Assembly: GCA_022225965.2 (NCBI GenBank)
Contig: JAKJXP020000217.1
Location: 1-16,318 of the forward strand
Reading direction: 5' to 3'
Source: Diatrype stigma
Lineage: Eukaryota; Ascomycota; Sordariomycetes; Xylariales; Diatrypaceae
Length of the DNA stretch: 16,318 nucleotides
In this document: positions 1 to 9,731 of the stretch, piece by piece
How positions within the stretch are numbered: position 1 is the first letter of the stretch
Layout of the letters: every line of letters begins with the position of its first letter
The notes under the pieces: generated by a model
Database searches by the model: none
The model's input: the letters and a program-made list of their open reading frames with translations, nothing else
What the model was told of the DNA's origin: nothing
Translations under genes and position numbers: made by a program

Positions 1-211
1 GGAGAATTATGTAGAAAACACTACGTTTTGCTTTTGCAATACGTTTAGCTTGTCCCTGACTACATCCGCGAAGCGGGCAAAATGTGGGTCAGAAGGCGAT
101 TAGAGCCCTGACGAGTAGTAAGCATAAGGAATAATATAAAGACAAAGCTGGCGAAAACCCTGCTGGCTGGCTTGGGATTCTTTCTAACTAGTCCTTCTAA
201 CTAGCCTGGGA

Positions 212-264
212 GGTGGTGGGCGTGGTGGGCGTGGTGGGCGTGGTGGGCGTGAGCGTGGGCGCGG
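212..264. repeat. G-rich tandem repeat, GTGGTGGGC-type units
   Basis: Four near-perfect copies of a 9-base unit (GTGGTGGGC) run into degenerate copies (GAGCGTGGGCGCGGTGG). On the plus strand there are at least four GGG runs separated by loops of six bases, which is the general pattern of a G-quadruplex former. Confidence 0.85.
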
Positions 265-810
265 TGGTGGTGGCTGACGGATGGGGTTGACCTCAGTTGA
301 GACTCGAGAAAAGACAAGATCGATCAATTTGCTTCTTTCTTCTTTCTCTCAGTGCCCGGTGCCAGGCCCAGGCCGCTAGTCGGATAGGAGCTAACTGGGT
401 GCAGGTGCAGGTGCAGGTGGTCAGTGGTCTAAGGGCCATTACCTAAGACTGGAGCTCTAGGACTGCCAGGACTGCAGGTGCCAGGTACTTAGGCAGACCA
501 CTAGTAGCTAGAGCAGCTAGAGGTATCCAATCTGCCATTGTAACTCAGCAGGCTAGGCGGCTACTAGGGGGCATCTATAATGCCTAAGCGTCAACAAACT
601 GCTGCTATTCCGGGCTCTAAAACTCTCAAACTCCTCTTTAACAGGCTATATGTTACATACATATATGTAGTCTGGCGACTATGTATGTATGTATGTAGGT
701 CTGACGTACCACGGGTATATTGGGCATTGGCCGCAGTGCTATGTAGGCGTGGAGGTCGGTATCTCCTATAATACAACTCAACGGGATCATTTTTGATTAT
801 TGATGCTGCA

Positions 811-831
811 CATTAGACATTAGACATTAGA
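811..831. repeat. CATTAGA tandem repeat, three copies
   Basis: A perfect 7-base unit repeated three times, immediately before the CCTACCTAGGTAGG palindrome. Confidence 0.9.
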
Positions 832-834
832 CTA

Positions 835-848
835 CCTACCTAGGTAGG
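835..848. repeat. Perfect 14-base palindrome CCTACCTAGGTAGG
   Basis: The sequence equals its own reverse complement. Related palindromes recur through the non-coding parts of this window. Confidence 0.95.
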
Positions 849-1409
849 CACCTGCTAGGCACGTACTTGGAGTAGATACAACCTAACCTCCTGCGCGGGC
901 GGCGGGAACTGTGCGAATCCCATGCAAGTATGACACCCAACCTGGTTCTTAGTGTAGGCGCTTGGCTTCTTAGGCTTGCTTCGTGGCCTAGTCCAGTCCA
1001 GGACTCCGGCTTCTTTCCTCGAATCCTTGATCCAGTCATAACCCCTGATCATGTTTCCGTACCTGGCCTGGCCTGGCCTCTCTGCCTGTCGTCGTCGAGA
1101 CAGTTGTATTCCATAGGTACTCAAGGCTACCTACATCAACGACAAAATCATCTCGACAGATGAGCAATTCCGGTACTCATTAGACGCTCATAATATACAT
1201 GGCTATATACACATAGTCGATTGGGTTATTTTAGTTATAGCTCCCTAGACAGACGAAGACACGGTGGTGACTGATCACAGGTAACTAGGAGTCGAGTATC
1301 GAGTATCTAGGTAGTCGAAGGGAGGCGTCGTTACAGGTTTGACCCCTCGGCTATGATGCTAGCTAGAAAGGCAGAAAAAGGGCACACCACAGATCCTATC
1401 TCGCAAGTT

Positions 1410-1550
1410 GCAACAGGCCCCTTATCCTTATCCCCTTGGTTATCCCCATCCATCCCCCCCTAATCCCCAGCTTGACGCTCGACGGGCATCTATCTCATTG
1501 GGAAGCTTACCCTCCCACTCTCCCTCCCCCTCCCCCTCACCCCCCAAGTT
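1410..1550 (+). repeat. Pyrimidine-rich tract
   Basis: The plus strand carries long runs of C and T (for example CCATCCCCCC, CTCCCTCCCCCTCCCC and TCACCCCCC). In fungi such tracts often lie near transcription starts, but I cannot attach this one to a gene: the ATG that follows at 1569 opens only a 66-codon frame without family resemblance. Treat as low-complexity sequence, possibly a promoter. Confidence 0.5.
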
Positions 1551-2236
1551 CAGAAGGTTGCATTCTAGATGGAGGAGGCGGCTCCAAACATGAAGCCACG
1601 CCAGGCCGTTCCAATAAAGTGGCCTGATGCAAACGCCATGCGCACTCTGACGTCCGCCATGCAAATACCAGATACTGTGGTTGCAGTATTCTCTTCCTGT
1701 CCACCCTCCTGTCCACCCCTCCCCCTCTGCCTTCTCTCCTCTGCATACCTTATATACGCACTTGGGTAGGCAACGGGCAGGGGTAGCAGTATCATCTCCT
1801 TATCAATCTCAATGATAGCCCCCTCGGATATAGATGCCCTAACTGTTGCCACATATCCTTAGATGCATTGTAGGTGTTTATATAAACGCAACTGTATACA
1901 ATACCCTCCCCCCGTTGTGACTTGTTATAAACAACCTCAACTCCACCACCCGAAGTTTCCGGTCTTGTAGTTAGCCATGGCGTCACCCATGACGGATGAA
2001 GTCGGTTCTACGCCTAAATAAATTCCTACCTACCTACCTGAGTAGTCCCGTCAGTTACCCCTAAGACTAGGTGAAACGAAACGAGGCCAGTCGCCCCAAT
2101 CAGGTCTCTCGAAACTCTGCCTAAAGTATCGTGCTGTATACAAACTCCTGTACCTTTTTTCCTACCGAGATTCAGATTCAGGGTCAGATACATATATATA
2201 TATTACACATTACACATGAGTATGTAAGAAGCTAGA

Positions 2237-2256
2237 CTACCTACTTACTTAGGTAG
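2237..2256. repeat. Inverted repeat CTACCTA / TAGGTAG
   Basis: Seven-base perfect arms at 2237-2243 and 2250-2256 around a six-base spacer. Same core as the palindrome at 835-848. Confidence 0.85.
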
Positions 2257-2468
2257 TGAGGTGGGTGGGAATAGAAATAGGTAGGTAGAGGTCGTCAGCC
2301 TGTCAGCCCAGGTCCCTTGACACACCACACATGCATCCATCCATGCATGCACACATCGTCGAGGCATATGGCGTACTTGCTACTCCTGAGCTCTGGTTTC
2401 ATCGATATATCATCCAGCGCCCAATCCAGCCATCTAGCCTGCCTGCAAGGCTTCTCGAGCTAGCTAAC

Positions 2469-2486
2469 TACCTAGGCACCTAGGTA
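2469..2486. repeat. Inverted repeat TACCTAGG CA CCTAGGTA
   Basis: Perfect eight-base arms separated by two bases; each arm carries CCTAGG. Third strong member of the TACCTAGGTA family in this spacer. Confidence 0.9.
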
Positions 2487-3422
2487 ATCACCGAACCGGT
2501 TTCTTCTTTTCGTGTTCTAGCTTGCATCTATGCATGACGCCCAATGTCCAACTGTAACTACAGCCAAGGACCGTAAGGATCTGCCGGTGTCTCAGCCTAT
2601 CAAGATCCTCTAGCACCTAAATCGGATCACTGTACTGCTTCGATCTAGATGGGGTTTCTACCGGATGATACGTACCACCTCGACATTGCATTATGATGTC
2701 AAGAGTAAGTATGAAACACCTAGCTGTAGGCAAAGGTGACCCGGCTATATACAAATGCTCAGCAACCTAGACGAGGTTCAAGAGACATGTAAGCATGAAC
2801 GAGGTATATATTCTCCTTACCCCTTCAGTGGCTGGGGACTATAGAGTGCCTTGACAATAATCGAGCCTTCACGTCATGGAGCAAGACAACATTCAAGTCA
2901 CTTCATAATAGCACAAGATAGGTACGTAGTAATCAGACAGTCCGAACTATATTTCAAGAACCTATATACCATGTCGGATTGGAGGGTAATGAGTAATAGG
3001 CTATAGGGCGGGCACAAAAACGATGGGAAGCCCCCTCCTTCGTTCGATCCCTACTGAATCAAGGCCAGAGAACTAGCTTCGATCAATCAGAGGCTAGATT
3101 ATACAGCACGCGACAAGCGATGCCAATGACTGCCAAGACAGAGAAGCTCTGGCTTCCTGATGCTTGCGGCAAACAAAGGGGTTTCCCGTTGCGCCCTCGC
3201 TCGCTTGTTTCGTATGCCAGCTGATGCAGAGAAGTGAAGTAAATGCAGTTAACAAAGCGAGCGCGAGCCGAACTTCCCGAAGGCCCAAGTCCAATACCAA
3301 CCGGTGGCTATATTACCACAACTCCAAGGCGCCCCAAGTTTGGTATTCATGTTTCCACAGCGTAACAATCAGGTGACTGCATCCAAGCGACATACCCACA
3401 TTACAGGTGATGTTAGGTCCAT

Positions 3423-5411
3423 CTACCGAAGTCTTGACTTGCAGTCTATCTCACCACGTGCGATGACGTCGTCGAGAGACCATCTGGGCGGTTCGATTTT
3501 GTCCGCCAGCCCATTGGCTTCACGCAGTTTCTTCTCATCCTCTGGACCATCTCCCTCTGGCGAGTAGTCGAGTCCACCTGCTATGCCTGTTGAGAACTTC
3601 AGTTGCAAGATATCTCCAACTTCATCGCAAGCCGCGAGCAACCGGTCCATGTCCTCCTTGTTGTGGGCTGCCGAAACACAGAAGCGTGCACGAGACGTGA
3701 TCAGTGGCGTAGCTGGATAACCCACAACGACAACCGCGATTTTGCGCTTTAGCATTTCGTGGCTGAAGGCAGGAATCTTGGCCGGGTTGTACAGCATGAT
3801 AGGAATGATAGGCGAGTCATCATGGCCATAGACGATGTATCCAAGGCGCTTGAGACCCAGGCGAAGATATCGAGAGTTGAAAGCAATCCGCTGCAAGCGC
3901 TCTTCACCTTGTCCAGGTACGAGTTCGCCGGTGATCAGTTTGAGCGAGGCTATGATCTGCATCAAGACAGCAGGCGTAGGGGATTCACCCAGCATGGTGG
4001 CAGCATTCGTGCTTCTCAGCTTGTCGATGATATGTTTCTCTCCAGCCACGTAACCACCGTTTGCGCCAAAAGACTTGGTCAGAGTTCCCATCAGAATGTC
4101 TATTCTGCTAGGGTCGACGCCGAAATAGTCGCAAACGCCACGGCCATTGGGACCAAGAGCTCCGATGCTGTGAGCCTCATCGACGTACAGGTGGAACTTG
4201 TAGATATCCTTTAGGGCTAGAACACCGGGTAGATCGACCATCGTGCCTTCCATAGAATACAATCCCTCCACAGCAACAAGGATCTTCTTCCAAGGACGGT
4301 GGGTTCTCGGTTGGCCTTGAGCAATAGCCTCCCGCAACCGCTTCTCCAAATCCATCATATCATTGTGTCTGAACGAACGGATAACGGCGCCGGACAGACG
4401 CGCACCGATGCGAATTGAGGCGTGGTTGAGCTCATCGGAAATGATAAGGCAACCTTTGGAGACGAGAGCCGGAAAAGTACTTGAGTTGGTAACAAAACCC
4501 ATCGAGAAAACCATAGCAGAGGGCTTGCCCACAAATGCCGCAATCTCCTTCTCGACCTCACAGACAAGATCCGAAGAACCTGCGTCACCGCGGGGGCTGC
4601 AAAAGCTTAGGCCGTATTTGCGGACGCATTCCTCGACGGCATTAGCGCAAGGACCTTCGGATTGGGCGAATCCAAGATAGTTGTAGGAGCTCATGTTTAA
4701 GGTCTCCGTTGTGGTTCCCAAATACCGGTACGAAGCATTGAAGTTCTCGGACACACGGTCCATCAAATTGATGAAGCGGCCAGGGACACCCGTAGTCGTT
4801 CTTGCGAAAAGGTCGTCGATGCGGTTCTTCAGTCGGCGAGTATAAAAGCTGTCGAAGTCGTCCGTCAACGGAGCATAGCCATTGGCAGGCTTGATGCTCT
4901 GGTAAAGAGGCTTCTTGCTGAACCTCTTGCCAAAGAAGTCTCTGATATGACCGAGGGCGATGAGAAGAAGGTAGCTGATATAGGTTGTGAGGACATAATA
5001 GTAAGGCGGCTCGTCGATTACGGGGGCTTCCAAAGATTCTCCATGGTGCTTGCTCACGTATCGGTGGCCGGCGTGGTTCAATGGACCGAATTGAGCATCG
5101 TATTGCCTCTGGCGTGATATCTCGACAGACGAAGGCGGCTGATAGAGGGTGGTCAAAGGCTCGTCGCTGTTAGGTTCGCCGGCAGTGGCGGTAGAAAGCC
5201 TGATGGTAGGTAGCGTAAAGCTCGACTTGTTTTGAACCTCCATCAAGGACTGCTGGGCGGAGAGCAGATCCTTGGGCTTAGGAGAGGCCGAGAAGAGCTG
5301 GCTGAGACGGTTTCCCCGAGACTGCGAGGGACGTCGCTCGCTGCCCGTCGCCTTCTCTGCCAGGGGCATGTTGGTCGAATTAGTAAAGGGGATGGTGATT
5401 CTTCGCGGCAT
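3423..5411 (-). CDS. LCB2: Serine palmitoyltransferase catalytic subunit 2 (LCB2-like), intronless, complete
   Basis: Seen: a single uninterrupted 662-residue frame from ATG at 5411 to TAG at 3423. Residues 1-130 are polar and low-complexity; a hydrophobic segment at about 137-153 (YYYVLTTYISYLLLIALG) fits a membrane anchor. The fold-type I PLP domain follows: SYNYLGFAQ at 242-250, DELNHAS at 326-332 with the cofactor-stacking His330, VDEAHS at 410-415 with Asp411 and His414, and GTLTKSFGA at 442-450 with the Schiff-base Lys446. Family knowledge: with LCB1 in the ER membrane it condenses L-serine with palmitoyl-CoA to 3-ketodihydrosphingosine, the committed step of sphingolipid synthesis. Lys446 and the TKSFG context identify the catalytic LCB2 subunit rather than LCB1. 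The C-terminal tail after about 605 (DYSPEG to the end) is charged and probably peripheral. A second in-frame Met at residue 15 could also start translation. The 5' sequence CACCTATAG just before ACATG resembles a 3' splice site, so a 5' UTR intron is possible. Confidence 0.95.
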   Translation of the reverse strand: MPRRITIPFTNSTNMPLAEKATGSERRPSQSRGNRLSQLFSASPKPKDLLSAQQSLMEVQNKSSFTLPTIRLSTATAGEPNSDEPLTTLYQPPSSVEISRQRQYDAQFGPLNHAGHRYVSKHHGESLEAPVIDEPPYYYVLTTYISYLLLIALGHIRDFFGKRFSKKPLYQSIKPANGYAPLTDDFDSFYTRRLKNRIDDLFARTTTGVPGRFINLMDRVSENFNASYRYLGTTTETLNMSSYNYLGFAQSEGPCANAVEECVRKYGLSFCSPRGDAGSSDLVCEVEKEIAAFVGKPSAMVFSMGFVTNSSTFPALVSKGCLIISDELNHASIRIGARLSGAVIRSFRHNDMMDLEKRLREAIAQGQPRTHRPWKKILVAVEGLYSMEGTMVDLPGVLALKDIYKFHLYVDEAHSIGALGPNGRGVCDYFGVDPSRIDILMGTLTKSFGANGGYVAGEKHIIDKLRSTNAATMLGESPTPAVLMQIIASLKLITGELVPGQGEERLQRIAFNSRYLRLGLKRLGYIVYGHDDSPIIPIMLYNPAKIPAFSHEMLKRKIAVVVVGYPATPLITSRARFCVSAAHNKEDMDRLLAACDEVGDILQLKFSTGIAGGLDYSPEGDGPEDEKKLREANGLADKIEPPRWSLDDVIARGEIDCKSRLR

Positions 5412-6340
5412 GTCTATAGGTGATTATTAGGTTGGCTAACGAGGCCTTATTATGAAGATATAGGCTGCGTCTGCTGTGAACTGTGCGAATTGCTCAATCC
5501 AGGCACGAACTTCAACACCAACGACTATAGTCGTGATCCGGTGGAGTATTCGACGCGTACTTCTGATTCCGAATTCTGTACGAGAACAAGTCAGAACATG
5601 CTTAATTAGAGCAACCTTGCTGTTTAGATATGCAGAGGTTTGAGTGAACAGGACTTTCGGGTTCAATTGAAACATTCGTGGGCACACAAGAGAGAAACAG
5701 CAGCCATAAAATGCAGCGTCCGCTCTGTAGATCTTTCTAGGGCTCCTAGTGGACGCGCATTCGATTGTGGCGTTTCGCGGCGATCAGGAGAAGGCAACAG
5801 CGACTCACATTAGATTAATTGAGCTAGGAGGAACTGCGCCCTGTTCGACTCTGTGTTCGACTCTGACCGTTACCGTTGCCGTCACCGTTGTTCTCAACTC
5901 TCGAGTGGAGGAGCCAAGTGAATCAATAGTCGGTGTCGACACTTTAAGTGGACGGAAGCTCGAGATCGAGTTGAATGTTGAGGACAGGAGGCTCAGAGCT
6001 ATAGCTGTTGCTAGTCGAATAATAAAGGAGTGATAAAGGAGTGTGATAGGAAGGATGCAATGCAACTTCCTGTTTGATATTTGATTCGATGGATTGCTTT
6101 TTGCCCACCAATAGACGGATATTGACAGCTCGAGGACACCCACTTGACGGCTCTGGCAGGTTTGGCAGGGTATTCAGGTGCGTGCAAACCAGCCAAGGTG
6201 AATTGGTTATCGCCGACAAGACGCGCGAGATGCGGGAAGGGAGGAAAGGGAAAAGGGCAAGGAATTGGCTCGAGTTAAGAGAAGGGAGGAAGAGGAACGA
6301 ACGGGATCTACGGAGCACGGAAGGGCTGGAAAAGTAAATT
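5412..6340 (-). promoter_or_regulatory. Putative LCB2 promoter and 5' UTR, possibly with a UTR intron
   Basis: Read on the minus strand, 6230-6310 is a long pyrimidine-rich tract (GA-rich on plus) and contains or adjoins two CCAAT boxes (ATTGG on plus at 6202-6206 and 6264-6268). Such CT tracts and CCAAT boxes are common around fungal transcription starts. A GTGAGT donor at 5808-5803 and a CCTAAT...CTATAG acceptor ending at 5414 would give a 395-base UTR intron that stops two bases before the LCB2 ATG. No part of this stretch has a frame I can join to LCB2. All of this is inference from motifs; RNA evidence is absent. Two small direct repeats also lie here: a 12-base unit TGTTCGACTCTG twice at 5842-5865, and degenerate CCGTTR/CCGTCA hexamers at about 5868-5891. 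Confidence 0.3.
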
Positions 6341-8860
6341 GCAGCAGCCACAGTCAGTACATCGGTACATACACGCCGTAGGCAGTCCGGGCAGTCCAGG
6401 CAGTGTAGGTCGCCATAATAAGCTCATTTCAGGCACTCTTGGCCCGCCTGGCGCAGCTAGTTACAGGTGCTAGGTATGTAGCTTGAGCTACATGAGGTTA
6501 CAGGCAGGCAGCAGGTTAGCCAGGTTGCATTAGTTAGTATATGTATTGTACCTAACCTACCTGGGTACCCGTAGTAGTTAGGTAGCGGTAGGAAGTACCT
6601 AAGGTCTGTATGTACTTCATCCTTCTGACAATCTGACAGTCAGACAGCTGAGGTCAAAAGGCTCCTAGCGACACCATACCCGAAAGCGGCCTAGAGATCC
6701 TGGAGATCCCAGAGATCCTACCCAACTAGGTACTGCCTCCTTACCCAAAGGACAGCATCTGGTTCGTGCACTGACCAACCTGACGAGCGATCGCGGCTGT
6801 CACCTCCCAAGTCGTCACAGTACATGATGTATGTACCCAATGAGGAGGTACCCATAGTCTCGTACCTATGGACATCTGGATGCATGCAACCAACCATGTG
6901 AACCCAACTTGGAACCTTGGAACCTCTCAGTCCTTACCAATCACATGAGCACCCTCGTCTGCTTTTGGCGAAGAATTGCAGTTCTCTACCAGCCTAGCTG
7001 CTTAGCTGCCCTACTACAGTAAGTCTCTAAGCAGTAAAGTAGGATTGAGGAGCGCTAGAGTTTCTGATCTCTTTGATCATCTCATGGTACCTAATTGACT
7101 GCTTGCCGCTCGCGACGGCAAAGCAGCAAGGTCATCGGAATCGAGAGGGTCGAGACCGTCTGTGAGCTCAATGGCCCGAATCGCACGAGAACCTCCCTCG
7201 ATGAAAGCCGACCGACGTTAGCTTCAACCTACACCTGCTTCACGATACAGCTTGTAGCTACTAGTAGCGCCAGGGGTAAAACGTCGACTGAGAGCCGTGG
7301 AAACATCTATAGTTACCGACGTCTGAACTTTAGCTGAACTTTGAAGTCAAAAAACCAGACGACGTCACCGTCGTCTCTGCTTCGCCGAACACCCTTGGAC
7401 GCTTTGCTCGGCATTGAGGGCAGTGCTCAAGTCATTGCTAAACCTACGTCCCGATGCCAAGATGCACGGAAAGCTGATGATGCTGATTTCCGCACAATTC
7501 GACAATACAGACAGCACCAGGATTTATACACGGTACCTATCGTAGTGAATACAGATCAGTGCGGGTTATAATACTCGCATACTTCGTGCATCGGCCGATA
7601 CCTACGTACGTACAAGCTGTCACGACCTGGTCAACCTCCCCAGCCCTCCCAGCAACCCCGGTCTCCTATCAGATTAAGGTCCAGTATTATGCGTATTATG
7701 GGACATGCTAGAGATGTTAGAGCCATTAGAGCCACTGGATCTTCTCTACTCACGCCACTTCGTGGGCCCGCAGAGGTCTCGGCACTTCGGCATCCAAGGT
7801 AAATGCGGATGTAGCGGCGGCTCGGAACTACGTACAGTAGTGTGTTGTATTGTACGATGCCCATGGTGTATTGTATTTCATAGCACTGCTATGTATTGTC
7901 GGACTGTACGGGCAGTAATTGGTTATTAGTCACATATACTTCGTGATGAAGGATATACCTCGTGATGAAGAAATAAACTCTTGCCTGTGCATGAATGCCG
8001 GGTTGAACGAGTAATGAGGCGCCCAATCCTCAATTACCGGCTTATGAAGTACCTACTGGATATACACAGGATATAGGAGGGGCCCTGACGGTTATTTATA
8101 TATCTCAAACCACCAATTTGAAATACAAATTATACGATGCATACCTCGCATATGATACGATGCATGGATATGGATGCACGAAGTACCTAAATATGCATGT
8201 AGTGACGCATCTTATGTAACTGTAGAGCTAGTCGATGCTGGTTCTGCTCAATTCGATGCCAACTGCGGTGATCTTTACGAACTTGTTTACTAAGATAAAA
8301 CGACATTCTTCCATTCAACATCACCACACACCACGTCACGTCAAGTCCTGCACAGGTCCTCTATGGAACAGTGAATTGGGCATTGCGAGACTCGAGAGCT
8401 GATGAAGCTGGGGGAAACCATAGTGAACCAGATGCAGGATCATATGTAGCAATCCCCAACCACAGTCAGAGCTTACCGCAATGGCCAACGTGAGCAATAC
8501 TTCCCCATCGGATCGGAGTTCTTTAGCGGTAGCGGTGGCTTGGTCAGACCGGCTTCCATCGGACAGCATCGGAGTAGTGATCACTGGTTTCTTCATTTCT
8601 GCACACCGATTCGTCTGTCTACCTCGATAGCTATGGACATCGTGAATAACTTACAACTACTGATGATTTCGTCTCTATAAGTCAATTAGCTCAGGGATTT
8701 GACTCGAGGTGTCTCTGAATCCGTGATATTACAGTAATAGAAAAACAAGTACATCAAGCTGTCAAATTGTTTACATTGTAACTTCCATTCTGCCCTCACT
8801 CCCCTCCATAGCGCCGGACCTCGCAGTAGACTTACGATATATCTCAACCCCTATTTCACC
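6341..8860. other. Non-coding spacer upstream of the synthetase gene
   Basis: No convincing gene on either strand. It contains more TACCT/AGGTA-rich segments (about 6550-6600 and 6826-6870), repeated TACTTCGTGCA-like motifs (7580-7590, 7937-7945, 8175-8185), an 18-base duplication (7934-7970) and ATGCAT-rich DNA (8130-8200). Bases 8790-8860 are pyrimidine-rich (CTGCCCTCACTCCCCTCC) and probably hold the synthetase transcription start and 5' leader. A minus-strand frame at 8336-8596 is discussed as a weak candidate in the findings. Confidence 0.5.
7934..7970. repeat. Tandem duplication of ATATACYTCGTGATGAAG
   Basis: Two 18-base copies (7934-7951 and 7953-7970) separated by one base and differing at a single T/C position. 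The first copy contains the TACTTCGT core seen elsewhere in the window. Confidence 0.9.
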
Positions 8861-9699
8861 ATGACAGCCAACCCCAATCCCGCACCCCTCGAGCTATGGC
8901 GGCACCCAGACCCAACATCAACTCACATGTACCACTTTCTGGAGCATGTGCGGACCAAGTATAACCTAGATATCGATGGCTATGCAGGATTATATAAATG
9001 GTCCGTCGAAAACATCTCTGACTTCTGGGGTGAGGTTTGGCATTTCTGCGGCATAAGGGCATCACGGCCATACACACAGGTAAGTCACGGGACCGAGATA
9101 ACACGCACCTTGCATCGTTATCAAATGCTAGCTCTCAGTCCATGCATCCGGGGCTGCTGCATCGAATTCCCGAACCGTCCTGGCTTTCTACCCCAGGTAC
9201 ACTGACGTGCTCCCCCCACAGGTCCTCCCGGCCTCGGCGCCCATGTTCCCGAGACCGGATTTCTTCGCCGGGGCTCTCCTGAACTTCGCCGAGAATCTGC
9301 TGTTCCCGGCCAACGCGAGCGTCTCGGAGGCGGCCGCGGCCTTGATCGACGTGACCGAGGTGGAGGGGCAGGCCGCGGCGGCGACGACGTGGGCGGAGCT
9401 CCGGGAGGCGGTGCGGCGGTGCTCCAACGCGCTGCGGGCGGCGGGCCTGCGGCCCGGCGACGTGGTCGCGGGCTTCGTGTCGAACCACACGCAGGCGCTC
9501 GTCGCGATGCTGTCGGCGGCCGCCGTCGGCGCCCTGTGGACCGGCATCAGCCCCGACACCGGCGTCAGCGCCGTGCTGGACCGCCTGGCCCAGATCGAGC
9601 CCAAGGTCCTGTTCGCGGACAACGGCACCGTCTACAACGGCAAGCCGTGGCCGAGCACCGACAAGACGGCCGAGATTGCGGAGCGGCTGAAGGGGGGCA

Positions 9700-9731
<32 letters not shown>

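Larger units (their letters stand above)
1..3422. other. Gene-poor region with microsatellites and palindromes
   Basis: I see no supportable coding region on either strand; every open frame is under 100 codons and none resembles a protein family. No tRNA or rRNA was recognised. The stretch holds a G-rich tandem array (212-264), small tandem repeats (400-419 TGCAGG three times, 811-831), a pyrimidine-rich block (about 1410-1550) and TACCTAGGTA-type palindromes (835-848, 2237-2256, 2469-2486). The part next to 3423 must include the 3' UTR of the LCB2 gene. A gene with many short exons and no recognisable family could be missed. Confidence 0.6.

Noticed and set aside
3030..3055. GTTCGATCCC resembling a tRNA B box
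   Set aside because: No matching A box, acceptor stem or cloverleaf can be built from the bases upstream.
3759..4214. 151-codon plus-strand frame inside the LCB2 gene
   Set aside because: Antisense shadow of the conserved catalytic domain; no motif of its own.
5944..6351. 135-codon minus-strand frame upstream of LCB2
   Set aside because: Ser/Pro/Leu-rich translation of a CT tract; it cannot be joined in frame to LCB2 through the splice sites I see, so it looks like leader or promoter sequence.
7095..7571. Two consecutive plus-strand frames in the same reading frame separated by one stop
   Set aside because: Considered as a broken gene, but neither begins with ATG, no motif is visible, and the composition matches the surrounding spacer.
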